From positions 1 through 64,000 of the forward strand of contig DBML01000001.1 of NCBI GenBank assembly GCA_002298915.1: a DNA stretch of 64,000 nt, given 5' to 3'. The stretch is from Clostridium sp. UBA699 (lineage in GTDB: Bacteria; Bacillota; Clostridia; Clostridiales; Clostridiaceae). Position 1 is the first letter of the stretch. Each line of letters begins with the position of its first letter. A program made the translations under genes and the position numbers. Below, in pieces: positions 25,639 to 33,972 of this stretch. The notes below the pieces were generated by a model, which saw only the letters and a list, made by a program, of their open reading frames with translations, was not told where the DNA came from and did not search any database.

Positions 25639-26490
25639 ATGAAATTCAAGATTTTTAAAAATAAACTGACGGTAGCCATCGTACTGCTGTCAGTTACATT
25701 TTTAATATTGATTAGCCGCAGCGTAGGCAGGGGCAGCGCGACAGCGGTCGAAAACGGCGTCGGATCAGGTTTCAATGTTGTACAGGGGGCTTTGTACAGC
25801 GTAACAAACGGCATTAAAAATTCCGTAGGGTTTATTTTCAACTTTGCAGATGTCAAAAAAGAAAACGACCAACTGAAAGCAAGGAACGCCGAGCTCGAAA
25901 AGCAGCTAGTTGATTACAATGCAATAAAAAGCGAGAACACCAGGCTGAGCAGCATGGTGAACTTCAAAAATTCAAATGCAAACTATGACTACGTCGGATG
26001 CAACGTCGTCGGTGCAAGCGGAAGCGGGTACCTCGACCAGTTCATAATAGACAGGGGCAGCAACGACGGAATCGCTAAAAACATGGTAGCACTCACCGGA
26101 GAAGGTCTGGTGGGGCAGGTGACCTTTGTCAGCAAGAACTACAGCATAGTTCAGACTCTCTCGAACGGAAACCTTGCAGTGAGCGCCATGATCGAGAGCA
26201 CAAGCGAAAGCAGCGGCATACTCAAAGGCGAAAAGGAGTCGGGTGGCTCACAGATCGCAAAGCTCTACTACCTGCCAATAGACTCCACTATCAAGGCAGG
26301 AGACGTCATACTCACATCTGGTCTGGGCGGACTTTACCCAAAGGGGATAAGGATCGGCACTGTTCTTAGCGTTGAGGAGGACAAGGGCAAGGTCATGAAG
26401 ACCGCGCTGGTCAAGCCTTATGTTGAGCTTGATAAAATTCAGGAGCTCTTCATAGTGGTTCCTAAAAACAAAATTGACGTAACTTATTAA
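25639..26490 (+). CDS. mreC: Rod shape-determining protein MreC
   Basis: A 283-residue bitopic protein: a membrane segment at about residues 11-28, a coiled coil around DVKKENDQLKARNAELEKQLVDYNAIKSENTRL, then two beta-barrel domains (FIIDRGSNDGIAKNMVAL---GLVGQV and GDVILTSGLGGLYPKGIRIG). It links MreB to the periplasmic wall synthases. It starts 3 bases after mreB. ATG 25639 has a weak site, consistent with coupling. Confidence 0.94.
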   Translation: MKFKIFKNKLTVAIVLLSVTFLILISRSVGRGSATAVENGVGSGFNVVQGALYSVTNGIKNSVGFIFNFADVKKENDQLKARNAELEKQLVDYNAIKSENTRLSSMVNFKNSNANYDYVGCNVVGASGSGYLDQFIIDRGSNDGIAKNMVALTGEGLVGQVTFVSKNYSIVQTLSNGNLAVSAMIESTSESSGILKGEKESGGSQIAKLYYLPIDSTIKAGDVILTSGLGGLYPKGIRIGTVLSVEEDKGKVMKTALVKPYVELDKIQELFIVVPKNKIDVTY

Positions 26491-26499
26491 GGTGATTAG

Positions 26500-26991
26500 A
26501 TGAAAAAAGTGCTTGTATTATTGGTCCTTTCAATATTGTTTTTTGTAGTAGACAACTTCTTCATGCCGTTCATGGCTATAGGGGGCGTCTACCCAAGCAT
26601 TTTGCTTGTCTTCTGCATTCTCTACTCTATCCAGAACGGAAAATGGGAAGGCATGTGGCTTGGCGTGTTCTGCGGACTTCTTCAGGATCTTTTCTTCACG
26701 CATGTCTTCGGAATAAACGTTATTACAAATATGATGGTATGTCTGCTGGCAGGCATAATAGGAACGAACATCTTCAAGGAAAAGAAGCTCATTCCTGTTG
26801 TGTCCTGCTTTGCTCTGTCTTTTTTGAAGGGTGCGGTAATATTCGCCATACTATACATAGTAGACATCAAAATGAGCTTTTCAAGGGTTCTCTTTGTTAG
26901 CTTGTACGATATGGTTGTAGCCTTCTTCATGTTCAGGAGGGTATACGACCTCTGCCAGGAAGACTACATGCAGATTCAGTGGAAGTTTTAA
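26500..26991 (+). CDS. mreD: Rod shape-determining protein MreD
   Basis: A 163-residue polytopic protein with about five membrane segments and the MreD pattern YPSILLVFCILYSIQNGKWEGMWLGVFCGLLQDLFF, which carries the conserved G--(Q/D)D motif. It completes MreBCD at the inner membrane. AAGGTGATTAG precedes ATG 26500, 9 bases after mreC. Confidence 0.92.
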   Translation: MKKVLVLLVLSILFFVVDNFFMPFMAIGGVYPSILLVFCILYSIQNGKWEGMWLGVFCGLLQDLFFTHVFGINVITNMMVCLLAGIIGTNIFKEKKLIPVVSCFALSFLKGAVIFAILYIVDIKMSFSRVLFVSLYDMVVAFFMFRRVYDLCQEDYMQIQWKF

Positions 26992-27003
26992 AGAGGTATT
27001 CGA

Positions 27004-29691
27004 ATGAGAAAGATTAAAATCAAGGTTCCAAACATTTCAAGGTTCTCGGCTCTTGCCCTGATAATGGTCGCTATCCTTTTTGCGATAATCATAAGGCTGA
27101 TTTTTCTTCAGATTGTCAATGGCGAGCAGTATCTGGAAAAGGCGAACAACAAATCCATAAAGGAAATATCCGTTACCGCTCCGCGCGGGAACATAACAGA
27201 CGTGAACGGCAAGGTTCTTGCAACCAGCGTACAGAGCTATACACTTGTCTTCAACCCCACTGACGAAAGCGACAAAAAGTTTTTCGAAACCATGCAGAAG
27301 GTTTTCAAGATACTGGATGCCAACGGGGAAAAGATCACCGACGACTTCGAGCTTAAGGTCAGCCCTTACAGGTTCGAATTCCTCAGCGACGACTCCGCAA
27401 CGAAGCGTGCTCTTGAGCTAAGGTTCAAGAAGGACAGGGGCATGGATGAAGCCATAAAGAAAAAGCTCTACAACAACAAGACGAACCTCACTGCAGCTGA
27501 ACAGGCAAAGGTTAATGAGGAGCTCCTCAACATATCCGCGGAGGAGACGTTCAACTACCTTGTTAAGCAGTACGACATTGACACAAGCATGAGCCTTGCA
27601 GACCAGAGGCGATACATGATAATGAAGGATACCGAGAAGATGCAGAGCTTCTCAGGCTACAAGGCTGTTACCATCGCAAGCAACATGAAGCAGCAGACTG
27701 CTTTCATATTCCTGCAGCAGCTCAACGACCTCCCAGGGATAGACGTAACCGTGGAGCCTATAAGGACTTATCCGAACAAGGAGCTTGGGTCAGCTTTCCT
27801 CGGCTACATTTCAAAGGTCAGCTCGAACCAGGACAACTACTCCGAGCAGGGCTACGATGTAGCCTCCGACCTGGTGGGAGTAACAGGCATAGAGGCGGCC
27901 TTCGAGGACAGGCTCAAGGGCTCCAAGGGTGCGAAGATCGTGAAGCTGAACACTTCCGGAAGAATAATCGAAACTCTTGGCGAGAGGGAGGTAAGCGCCG
28001 GACAGAACATCCAGCTGACAATAGACAGCAGCGTCCAGGCAGCGGCCGAAAACTCGCTCGACCAGATCATGGCCCAGCTGCAGGCGAGCCCGAACAGGGG
28101 AGATGTAAACACCGCCAATGCGACAAGGGGAGCTGCCGTAGCGATAAACGTCAAGACGGGAGCGATAGTGGCCCTTGCCAGCAGGCCAGGCTACGATCCT
28201 AACATATTCTCAGTTCCTGGAGCCCTTACGACGGAGCTTTACCAGAAGTACTTCAACCCGGACCTGGCTTCTTTCGGCAAGAACTATATACTAAGCCACA
28301 GCGTGCTGTCCAACTATCCGGGGAAATCCCTGGACCAGGTTCTGAACATACTGTTCCCGATCGACACGAGCATAGAAGGAAACACCACGATCAGGAAGGA
28401 CACCTACGACATATATCCCAAACCTTTCTACAACTACGCCACGCAGTCGCTTGTCCCTCCTGGGTCAACCTTCAAGCCGATGACAGCCATAGCCGGACTT
28501 GAGGAAAGTGTAATAACGCCGTCCTTCACTGTCAACGATACGGGAACCTTCGACAAAGGAGAAGGCAATATCAAGGACATAACGACGTTCGATGAAGGTC
28601 CAAACGGGGTGGTTAACCTGTCAAAGGCCCTGGAGGTTTCCAGCAACCCTTATTTCATGACAGTGGGCAAGCTCCTCAGCACAAAATCAGGGAACGACAT
28701 CCTTGCAAAATACGCATGGAAGTTCGGGCTCGGCGTGCCGACGAACACGGAGGTCAAAGCAGCTACAGGCATAGAGATATCGGAAAACTTCGGACAGGTG
28801 TACAACACCACATCGCAGAAGAAGATTTTCTCGACCACCGGGCTGTGGCAGATCATGGCATACCTCAGGGATGGAAAATACATTTCCCTGACATTCCCTT
28901 CGATAGACGTCTATGACAAGGACACGGATTCGGAACAGGTTAAATCGCTGAAGAAGGATATAAAATCCGAGATACAGAAATGCATAACCGGCGGGAAATC
29001 GAGCTACGATGGCGCGAAGTTCAGGAGCCTGATCAAATCCCTCGTTGCGGCAGATCCGAAATACAACGGCAAGACTTTGACAGAGAAGGAACTGCAAAAC
29101 ATCACCGAGGCCATATACGGACCGTCCATGTCGGTATACAACGAAATCACAGGAAAAGCCGGAATATACAACGCTTCCATAGGGCAGGGCATAAGCACCT
29201 TCACCCCTCTGCAGATGGCGAACTATATCGCTACCATTGCGAACGGGGGAACAAGGTACAAGCTTCATCTTGTGGACAAGATCACTGACGCTGACGGCAA
29301 CCTCATAGAACAGGTTGAACCAGAGGTCCTCGAGGAAACCGGTGTGAGCAAGGAGACGATAGACTCTGTTAAGTACGGCTTGTCCCTCGTTACAGGAGGA
29401 GAGGACGGTACCGCTGCAGCGGCATTCGCGGGATTCCCGATAAAAACGGCTGGTAAGACGGGTTCGGCTACCTTCAGCAACTCGCAGAAAGACTACGGCA
29501 GAACCGCCTACGCGGTATACGTGGGCTACGCTCCGTACGACAACCCTGAGATAGCAGTATGCGTATTGGTGTTCGACGGGGGTCACGGGGGATATGTAGC
29601 ATCTGTCGCCAGGTCCATATACGAGGCGTACTTCAAGACGAACCAGGCAACTGCGACGACCTCGATAAATGCGGCAGCAACAACACAATAA
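27004..29691 (+). CDS. mrdA: Penicillin-binding protein 2 (elongasome transpeptidase)
   Basis: An 895-residue class B PBP: a membrane anchor at residues about 14-37, a dimerisation domain (VTAPRGNITDVNGKVLA), and a transpeptidase domain with STFK (serine at about residue 488), SSN (VSSNPYF) and KTG (TAGKTGSATF, about residue 818). It crosslinks side-wall peptidoglycan with RodA. It is longer than typical PBP2 (about 600-700 aa), with extra sequence between residues about 100-230 and a lysine-rich insert near 640-700. Short T/A-rich tail. Gene order mreBCD-mrdA is standard. Confidence 0.95.
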   Translation: MRKIKIKVPNISRFSALALIMVAILFAIIIRLIFLQIVNGEQYLEKANNKSIKEISVTAPRGNITDVNGKVLATSVQSYTLVFNPTDESDKKFFETMQKVFKILDANGEKITDDFELKVSPYRFEFLSDDSATKRALELRFKKDRGMDEAIKKKLYNNKTNLTAAEQAKVNEELLNISAEETFNYLVKQYDIDTSMSLADQRRYMIMKDTEKMQSFSGYKAVTIASNMKQQTAFIFLQQLNDLPGIDVTVEPIRTYPNKELGSAFLGYISKVSSNQDNYSEQGYDVASDLVGVTGIEAAFEDRLKGSKGAKIVKLNTSGRIIETLGEREVSAGQNIQLTIDSSVQAAAENSLDQIMAQLQASPNRGDVNTANATRGAAVAINVKTGAIVALASRPGYDPNIFSVPGALTTELYQKYFNPDLASFGKNYILSHSVLSNYPGKSLDQVLNILFPIDTSIEGNTTIRKDTYDIYPKPFYNYATQSLVPPGSTFKPMTAIAGLEESVITPSFTVNDTGTFDKGEGNIKDITTFDEGPNGVVNLSKALEVSSNPYFMTVGKLLSTKSGNDILAKYAWKFGLGVPTNTEVKAATGIEISENFGQVYNTTSQKKIFSTTGLWQIMAYLRDGKYISLTFPSIDVYDKDTDSEQVKSLKKDIKSEIQKCITGGKSSYDGAKFRSLIKSLVAADPKYNGKTLTEKELQNITEAIYGPSMSVYNEITGKAGIYNASIGQGISTFTPLQMANYIATIANGGTRYKLHLVDKITDADGNLIEQVEPEVLEETGVSKETIDSVKYGLSLVTGGEDGTAAAAFAGFPIKTAGKTGSATFSNSQKDYGRTAYAVYVGYAPYDNPEIAVCVLVFDGGHGGYVASVARSIYEAYFKTNQATATTSINAAATTQ

Positions 29692-29706
29692 AAGGGGGCT
29701 ATAATA

Positions 29707-30348
29707 TTGGAGGACAATCTCATAATCAAAGGCACCAAAGACGGGATAAACGCTGTCATCAACATGGACAAGTTCAAGGACTTCGAAGAGATGATGGGTG
29801 TGCTCGTAGAGAAGCTCTCAAAAGGAAAGTCGTTCTACAAGGGGGCTTCCCTCAAGATAACAACAGACCTTAAGAAAATCAACAGCAGGGATTTCGGAAA
29901 GCTTAAGGAGGTCCTGTTCGACGAGTTCGACATAAACGACTGCACCCTGGTGGACAAAATTGAAAAGGAAGATACTGCCGGAAAATTGGTTTTCACCGGA
30001 ATACACGAGGGCAGGACGAAGTTCCTCAGAAGGACCGTCAGGAGCGGGGAGGTCATTAATTACCCGGGAAATATTGTAATTGTTGGTGATGTAAATGCAG
30101 GCTCGCAAATTTCCGCCGGAGGTAATATAATAGTATTAGGAGCAATGAGAGGCTCAGCCCACGCTGGAAACGGAGGGAACCCTGAAGCCATCGTGGCCGC
30201 ATTCAGCATGCAGCCCGAAATACTTCAGATAGCGGACCTCATGACAAGGGCGCCGGAAGAAACAAACAAGCCGGCCTACCCTGAAGTAGCAAAGATAAAA
30301 GACGGGACGATACTCGTTGAGCCATATTTGCCAAAAAAATTCTTATAA
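29707..30348 (+). CDS. minC: Septum-site inhibitor MinC
   Basis: A 213-residue protein. The N-terminal domain that blocks FtsZ (residues 1-100) is followed by the C-terminal beta-helix: RTVRSGEVINYPGNIVIVGDVNAGSQISAGGNIIVLGAMRGSAHAGNGG, the MinD-binding part. TTG 29707 has AAAAGGGGG upstream. It works with MinD and MinE to restrict septation to midcell. Confidence 0.95.
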   Translation: MEDNLIIKGTKDGINAVINMDKFKDFEEMMGVLVEKLSKGKSFYKGASLKITTDLKKINSRDFGKLKEVLFDEFDINDCTLVDKIEKEDTAGKLVFTGIHEGRTKFLRRTVRSGEVINYPGNIVIVGDVNAGSQISAGGNIIVLGAMRGSAHAGNGGNPEAIVAAFSMQPEILQIADLMTRAPEETNKPAYPEVAKIKDGTILVEPYLPKKFL

Positions 30349-30373
30349 TACTATACTTTAGGGGGATGAAAAT

Positions 30374-31171
30374 ATGGGAGAAGCAATCGTAATCACATCT
30401 GGTAAAGGCGGAGTGGGGAAGACCACAACCACCGCAAACATCGGAACAGCACTTGCAGCGTTGGGGAAAAGCGTAGTGGTTGTAGATGGAGATACAGGAC
30501 TTAGGAACCTTGATGTGCTCATGGGCCTTGAGAACAGGATAGTGTTCACGCTCATGGATGTAATCGAAGGGAAGTGCAGGCTAAGGCAGGCCACAATAAA
30601 GGACAAGAGATTCCCTAACCTATATCTGCTGCCGACAGCTCAGACAAGGGACAAGGACGACATATCTTCAGAACAGATGGAGAAGCTTATAAAGGACCTT
30701 AAAGCCGAATTTGATTACGTGCTTATCGACTGCCCGGCTGGCATAGAGTCAGGCTTTGAAAATGCAGTTATAGCCGCAGACAGGGCTCTCGTGGTGGTAA
30801 ACCCAGAGCTTACATCCGTAAGGGATGCTGACAGGGTTATTGGAAAGCTCGATGCGAAAGGCCTTGAGAACCACCAGCTCATAGTGAACAGGCTCAACTA
30901 CAAGATGACCCAGGCAGGCGACATGCTTGATGTCGACGACATACTGGACAGCCTTGCGATAGAGCTCATTGGTGTAGTTCCTGATGACAGGGCTATAACA
31001 GTGTCAACAAACAAGGGAGAGCCAATAGTTCTGGATGAAAAAGCAGAAGCCGGCCAGGCCTTCCGGGATATTGCAAGAAGAATCATAGGCGAGGAAGTGG
31101 CGTTCATGGATCTGGCTCCGCAAGAAACTGGGCTGATTTCCTCTATCAAGAAATTGTTTGGGATGAAGTAA
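30374..31171 (+). CDS. minD: Septum-site ATPase MinD
   Basis: A 265-residue ParA/MinD ATPase. The deviant Walker A is TSGKGGVGKTTTTANIGTAL, then DGDTGLRNLDVLMGLENR, DCPAGIE and the C-terminal amphipathic membrane helix SSIKKLFGMK. It recruits MinC to the membrane and is released by MinE. AGGGGGATG precedes ATG 30374. Confidence 0.97.
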   Translation: MGEAIVITSGKGGVGKTTTTANIGTALAALGKSVVVVDGDTGLRNLDVLMGLENRIVFTLMDVIEGKCRLRQATIKDKRFPNLYLLPTAQTRDKDDISSEQMEKLIKDLKAEFDYVLIDCPAGIESGFENAVIAADRALVVVNPELTSVRDADRVIGKLDAKGLENHQLIVNRLNYKMTQAGDMLDVDDILDSLAIELIGVVPDDRAITVSTNKGEPIVLDEKAEAGQAFRDIARRIIGEEVAFMDLAPQETGLISSIKKLFGMK

Positions 31172-31185
31172 AGGGGGTAGCTGAA

Positions 31186-31455
31186 ATGGGTTTTAATCTT
31201 TTTAAATTCTTTAGTAACACACAGCCAAGTTCAAAAGATACAGCAAAAGACAGGTTGAAACTTATACTGATCAACGACAGGTCGAGCATTTCACCTGAAA
31301 CTCTCAACAAGATAAAGGAAGAAATACTGCAGGTCATTTCAAAATATGTAGACATCGACAGCAGCGAGATAGATGTCAGGATGACCAAGACTGACGACGA
31401 GGACGGAAATTCGCCTGCACTGGTTGCGAGCATTCCTATAAAACACGTAAAATAA
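31186..31455 (+). CDS. minE: Topological specificity factor MinE
   Basis: An 89-residue protein with an N-terminal membrane-targeting, MinD-stimulating segment (MGFNLFKFFSN---SKDTAKDRLKLILINDR) and a C-terminal dimerisation domain (LNKIKEEILQVISKYVDIDSSEIDV). Presence of MinE rather than DivIVA alone implies an oscillating Min system, as in several Clostridia. AAAGGGGGTAG precedes the start. Confidence 0.95.
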   Translation: MGFNLFKFFSNTQPSSKDTAKDRLKLILINDRSSISPETLNKIKEEILQVISKYVDIDSSEIDVRMTKTDDEDGNSPALVASIPIKHVK

Positions 31456-31471
31456 TAACAGTTTGTAAAAT

Positions 31472-31505
31472 AAAAAGCTATGTGGAGTTTTGACATAGCT
31501 TTTTT
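31472..31505 (+). terminator. Intrinsic terminator after minE
   Basis: AAAAAGCTATGT and ACATAGCT form the stem, followed by a T-run; it ends the mre-min operon before rodA. Confidence 0.88.
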
Positions 31506-31513
31506 GCAAGTAT

Positions 31514-31523
31514 GTGCTATAAT
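31514..31523 (+). promoter_or_regulatory. Extended -10 promoter for rodA
   Basis: TGTGCTATAAT contains the TG-n-TATAAT extended -10, 25 bases before ATG 31548 and directly after the minE terminator. No good -35 is seen at normal spacing. Confidence 0.55.
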
Positions 31524-31547
31524 CATACTTGTATTGGAGGAGTTTTG

Positions 31548-32681
31548 ATGATATCTAACATTTTGGAGCTACTAACCCTTGATAGGAAGGTTCTCAGGGA
31601 GCTGGACGTCAGGGCGCTGATGGCTATCATTGCTATTGTGCTTTTCGGCACCGTTAACATATACAGTGCGACACACCTTAAATCGGGGACACACTATGCG
31701 AAGGCGCAGATCGTCTGGCTGGTGATCGGCCTGGCAGTGACATACGTAATACTCTGCTTCGACTACATCCTGCTGGAGAACTACGCGCAGATCTTCTACT
31801 GGGCATCGATAGTTCTTCTTCTGATAAACGACACGATATTCAAGAACTCGGTCGTAAACGGAGCGGCATCATGGATAAGGATTGGATCGGTCGGAATACA
31901 GCCTTCGGAGTTCGCGAAGCTGGCCATGATAATAATGCTCTCCAAAAAGCTGAGCGACATGAATCTGGAGATAAACAACATGAAGAACTTCCTGACGCTG
32001 GCGGGCTATGCTGCGCTGCCTATGGCTCTCATAGTCATACAGCCTGACATGGGCATGACGATGGTATGCTTCTTCATTGTCCTCGGTATGTTCTTTGTTG
32101 CAGGACTGGACCTTAAGGTCATCGGCGGAGGGTTCGCCGGGGTGGCGGCTTTCATAGCCATCATCTGGAACCTTTCCATCATGCCGACATACTGGAAAAA
32201 CAGACTCATATCCTTCATAAACCCTGATGCGGACGAGCTGGGTTCGGGCCTTCAGCTCCTGCAGTCCAAAATCGGCATCGGCTCCGGGGAGCTGTTAGGG
32301 AAGGGCTTCACGAAAGGCACCCAGGTATCCGGAGGATTCATTCCGGAAGCTCACACAGACTTCATCTTTGCTGTCGTAGGCGAAGAGTGGGGTTTCTTGG
32401 GTGCATTGATCCTTGTTCTTGTTTACGGGTACATCATATACAAGTTCATAATAATAGCAAGGACTTCAAAGGATATTTTCGGCTCAATGCTAACCGTAGG
32501 CATAGTCTCAAGCCTTCTCTTCTCACTGCTCCAGAACATAGGGATGACGATAGGCCTGATGCCGATAACGGGAATCACGCTGCCCTTCATGAGCTACGGC
32601 GGAAGCTCCATGCTCACGAACTTCATGGCGGTAGCAATCGTGCTGAACATCGGCATGAGGAGAAAGAAAATAAACTTCTAG
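31548..32681 (+). CDS. rodA: Rod shape-determining protein RodA (SEDS glycosyltransferase)
   Basis: A 377-residue SEDS protein with about ten membrane segments. The signatures NGAASWIRIGSVGIQPSEFAKLAMI, the aspartate in IQPDMGMT, and the C-terminal EAHTDFIFAVVGEEWGFLGA and ITGITLPFMSYGGSSML identify it. It polymerises lipid II into glycan with PBP2. ATG 31548 has TTGGAGGAG. It is separated from mrdA by minCDE and has its own promoter. FtsW and SpoVE are paralogues, but the location supports RodA. Confidence 0.92.
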   Translation: MISNILELLTLDRKVLRELDVRALMAIIAIVLFGTVNIYSATHLKSGTHYAKAQIVWLVIGLAVTYVILCFDYILLENYAQIFYWASIVLLLINDTIFKNSVVNGAASWIRIGSVGIQPSEFAKLAMIIMLSKKLSDMNLEINNMKNFLTLAGYAALPMALIVIQPDMGMTMVCFFIVLGMFFVAGLDLKVIGGGFAGVAAFIAIIWNLSIMPTYWKNRLISFINPDADELGSGLQLLQSKIGIGSGELLGKGFTKGTQVSGGFIPEAHTDFIFAVVGEEWGFLGALILVLVYGYIIYKFIIIARTSKDIFGSMLTVGIVSSLLFSLLQNIGMTIGLMPITGITLPFMSYGGSSMLTNFMAVAIVLNIGMRRKKINF

Positions 32682-32697
32682 TAGGGGGTAATAACAT

Positions 32698-33072
32698 ATG
32701 AGAATAGCATTTATTGCACATGACAAAAAGAAGGACGACCTTATTGATTTCGTGAAGAGGTATAAGGAGGTGTTCGAAGAGCATGAGCTTTACGCAACTG
32801 GGACCACAGGAAAGCTCATCATGGACACCGTAGGCCTTAAGGTTACCAGATTCCTTTCGGGACCGCTGGGAGGCGACCAGCAGATCGGCGCCAAGCTCGC
32901 AACCGGAGAACTCGACATCGTAATATTTCTGAGAGATCCGCTTACAGCACAGCCTCACGAACCTGACGTTTCGGCGCTGCTCAGGCTTTGCGACGTGCAC
33001 AATACTCCGCTTGCAACAAACCTCGGATCTGCCGAGATATTCGTCAAGGCGCTGAAATCGGACAGAACTTAA
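32698..33072 (+). CDS. mgsA: Methylglyoxal synthase
   Basis: A 124-residue enzyme converting dihydroxyacetone phosphate to methylglyoxal and phosphate. Fixed motifs are IAFIAHDKKKDD (His, Asp, Lys), LYATGTTGKLI, SGPLGGDQQIGAKLA and the catalytic FLRDPLTAQPHEPDV. It is an overflow branch of glycolysis. AGTAGGGGG precedes ATG 32698, 16 bases after rodA, a neighbour pair seen in Clostridia. Confidence 0.96.
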   Translation: MRIAFIAHDKKKDDLIDFVKRYKEVFEEHELYATGTTGKLIMDTVGLKVTRFLSGPLGGDQQIGAKLATGELDIVIFLRDPLTAQPHEPDVSALLRLCDVHNTPLATNLGSAEIFVKALKSDRT

Positions 33073-33085
33073 TACTTGTGGCTGG

Positions 33086-33106
33086 GAGGGCGAAGTGCCC
33101 TCTTTT
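33086..33106 (+). terminator. Intrinsic terminator after mgsA
   Basis: GAGGGC-GAAGT-GCCCTC followed by TTTT. Confidence 0.8.
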
Positions 33107-33137
33107 GATTTGATATCATATTTTGGAGGTATTTAAA

Positions 33138-33770
33138 TTGGTTAATTTTTTGATAGACTTCGTTTTACATATCGATAAGCATCTTCCCCTGATAATTCAA
33201 AGCTACGGAATTTGGACGTATGTGATATTCTTTGCAATAGTTTTTTGCGAGACCGGACTCGTTGTTGTTCCGTTTCTGCCGGGCGATTCTCTACTGTTCG
33301 CAACGGGAACTTTCGCAGCATTGGGAGCTTTGAAAGTATCATGGGTTTTCATAGTGTTTTTAAGTGCCGCGATACTAGGAAACCAGGTTAATTACCACAT
33401 AGGAAGATTAATTGGTCCCAAGATTTTTGAAATGGAGGACAAATGGTTCTTAAAGAAGGATCACTTGATGAGAACTCACGCTTATTATGAAAAACATGGA
33501 ATGCTTGCAATAATCGTGACAAGATTCATGCCTATAATAAGAACATTTTCACCTTTTGTAGCAGGTGCCTGCAAAATGACCTACACGCATTTTACCTTGT
33601 TAAACATAATTGGCGGAACGCTGTGGGTCAGTTTGTTTATATTCACAGGATATTTCTTTGGAAACATACCATTTATTAAGAGCAATTTCACTATGATCAT
33701 TTATGCGATAGTCATCGTATCATTACTACCCGCTGTCTTTGGGATGATAAAAACCATGAGGAAAAAATAG
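33138..33770 (+). CDS. DedA family membrane protein
   Basis: A 210-residue SNARE-associated/DedA protein. Diagnostic segments are FCETGLVVVPFLPGDSLLFATG, VNYHIGRLIGPKIFE, FYEKHG-type AYYEKHGMLAIIVTRFMPIIRTFSPFVAGACKMTYTHFTLLNIIGGTLWV. DedA proteins include undecaprenyl-phosphate and phospholipid flippases, consistent with the cell-wall neighbours. TTG 33138 is chosen because GGAGG lies 8 bases before it. Codon use is A/T-richer than in rodA. Confidence 0.9.
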   Translation: MVNFLIDFVLHIDKHLPLIIQSYGIWTYVIFFAIVFCETGLVVVPFLPGDSLLFATGTFAALGALKVSWVFIVFLSAAILGNQVNYHIGRLIGPKIFEMEDKWFLKKDHLMRTHAYYEKHGMLAIIVTRFMPIIRTFSPFVAGACKMTYTHFTLLNIIGGTLWVSLFIFTGYFFGNIPFIKSNFTMIIYAIVIVSLLPAVFGMIKTMRKK

Positions 33771-33785
33771 TTTTATATGTAAAGC

Positions 33786-33837
33786 GCCCCATGCCGGAGA
33801 ACAATATTTCTTGTCTACGCATTGGGGCTTTTCTTTT
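33786..33837 (+). terminator. Intrinsic terminator after dedA
   Basis: GCCCCATGC and GCATTGGGGC close a long loop, followed by TTTTCTTTT. Confidence 0.75.
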
Positions 33838-33972
33838 GTCACAGGCGGGAGCAATCCTTCCTTTAAGGCGTGCATGCATTTGTCCATCCCCAAGTTTTAC
33901 ACAAAGTTTTGTGGATTAAAGACAGATACTGTGATAAAATTATATGTTGTTAGTAAACAAAGGAGGTACAAT

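Noticed and set aside
28687..29688. - strand open frame of 333 codons inside mrdA
   Set aside because: The + strand PBP2 has all transpeptidase motifs; the antisense frame is a by-product of its GC-rich codons.
33811..33972. In-frame extension of the radical SAM gene by 54 codons upstream of 33973
   Set aside because: It crosses the dedA terminator and the likely promoter, and the strong AAAGGAGGTAC site fits the ATG at 33973.
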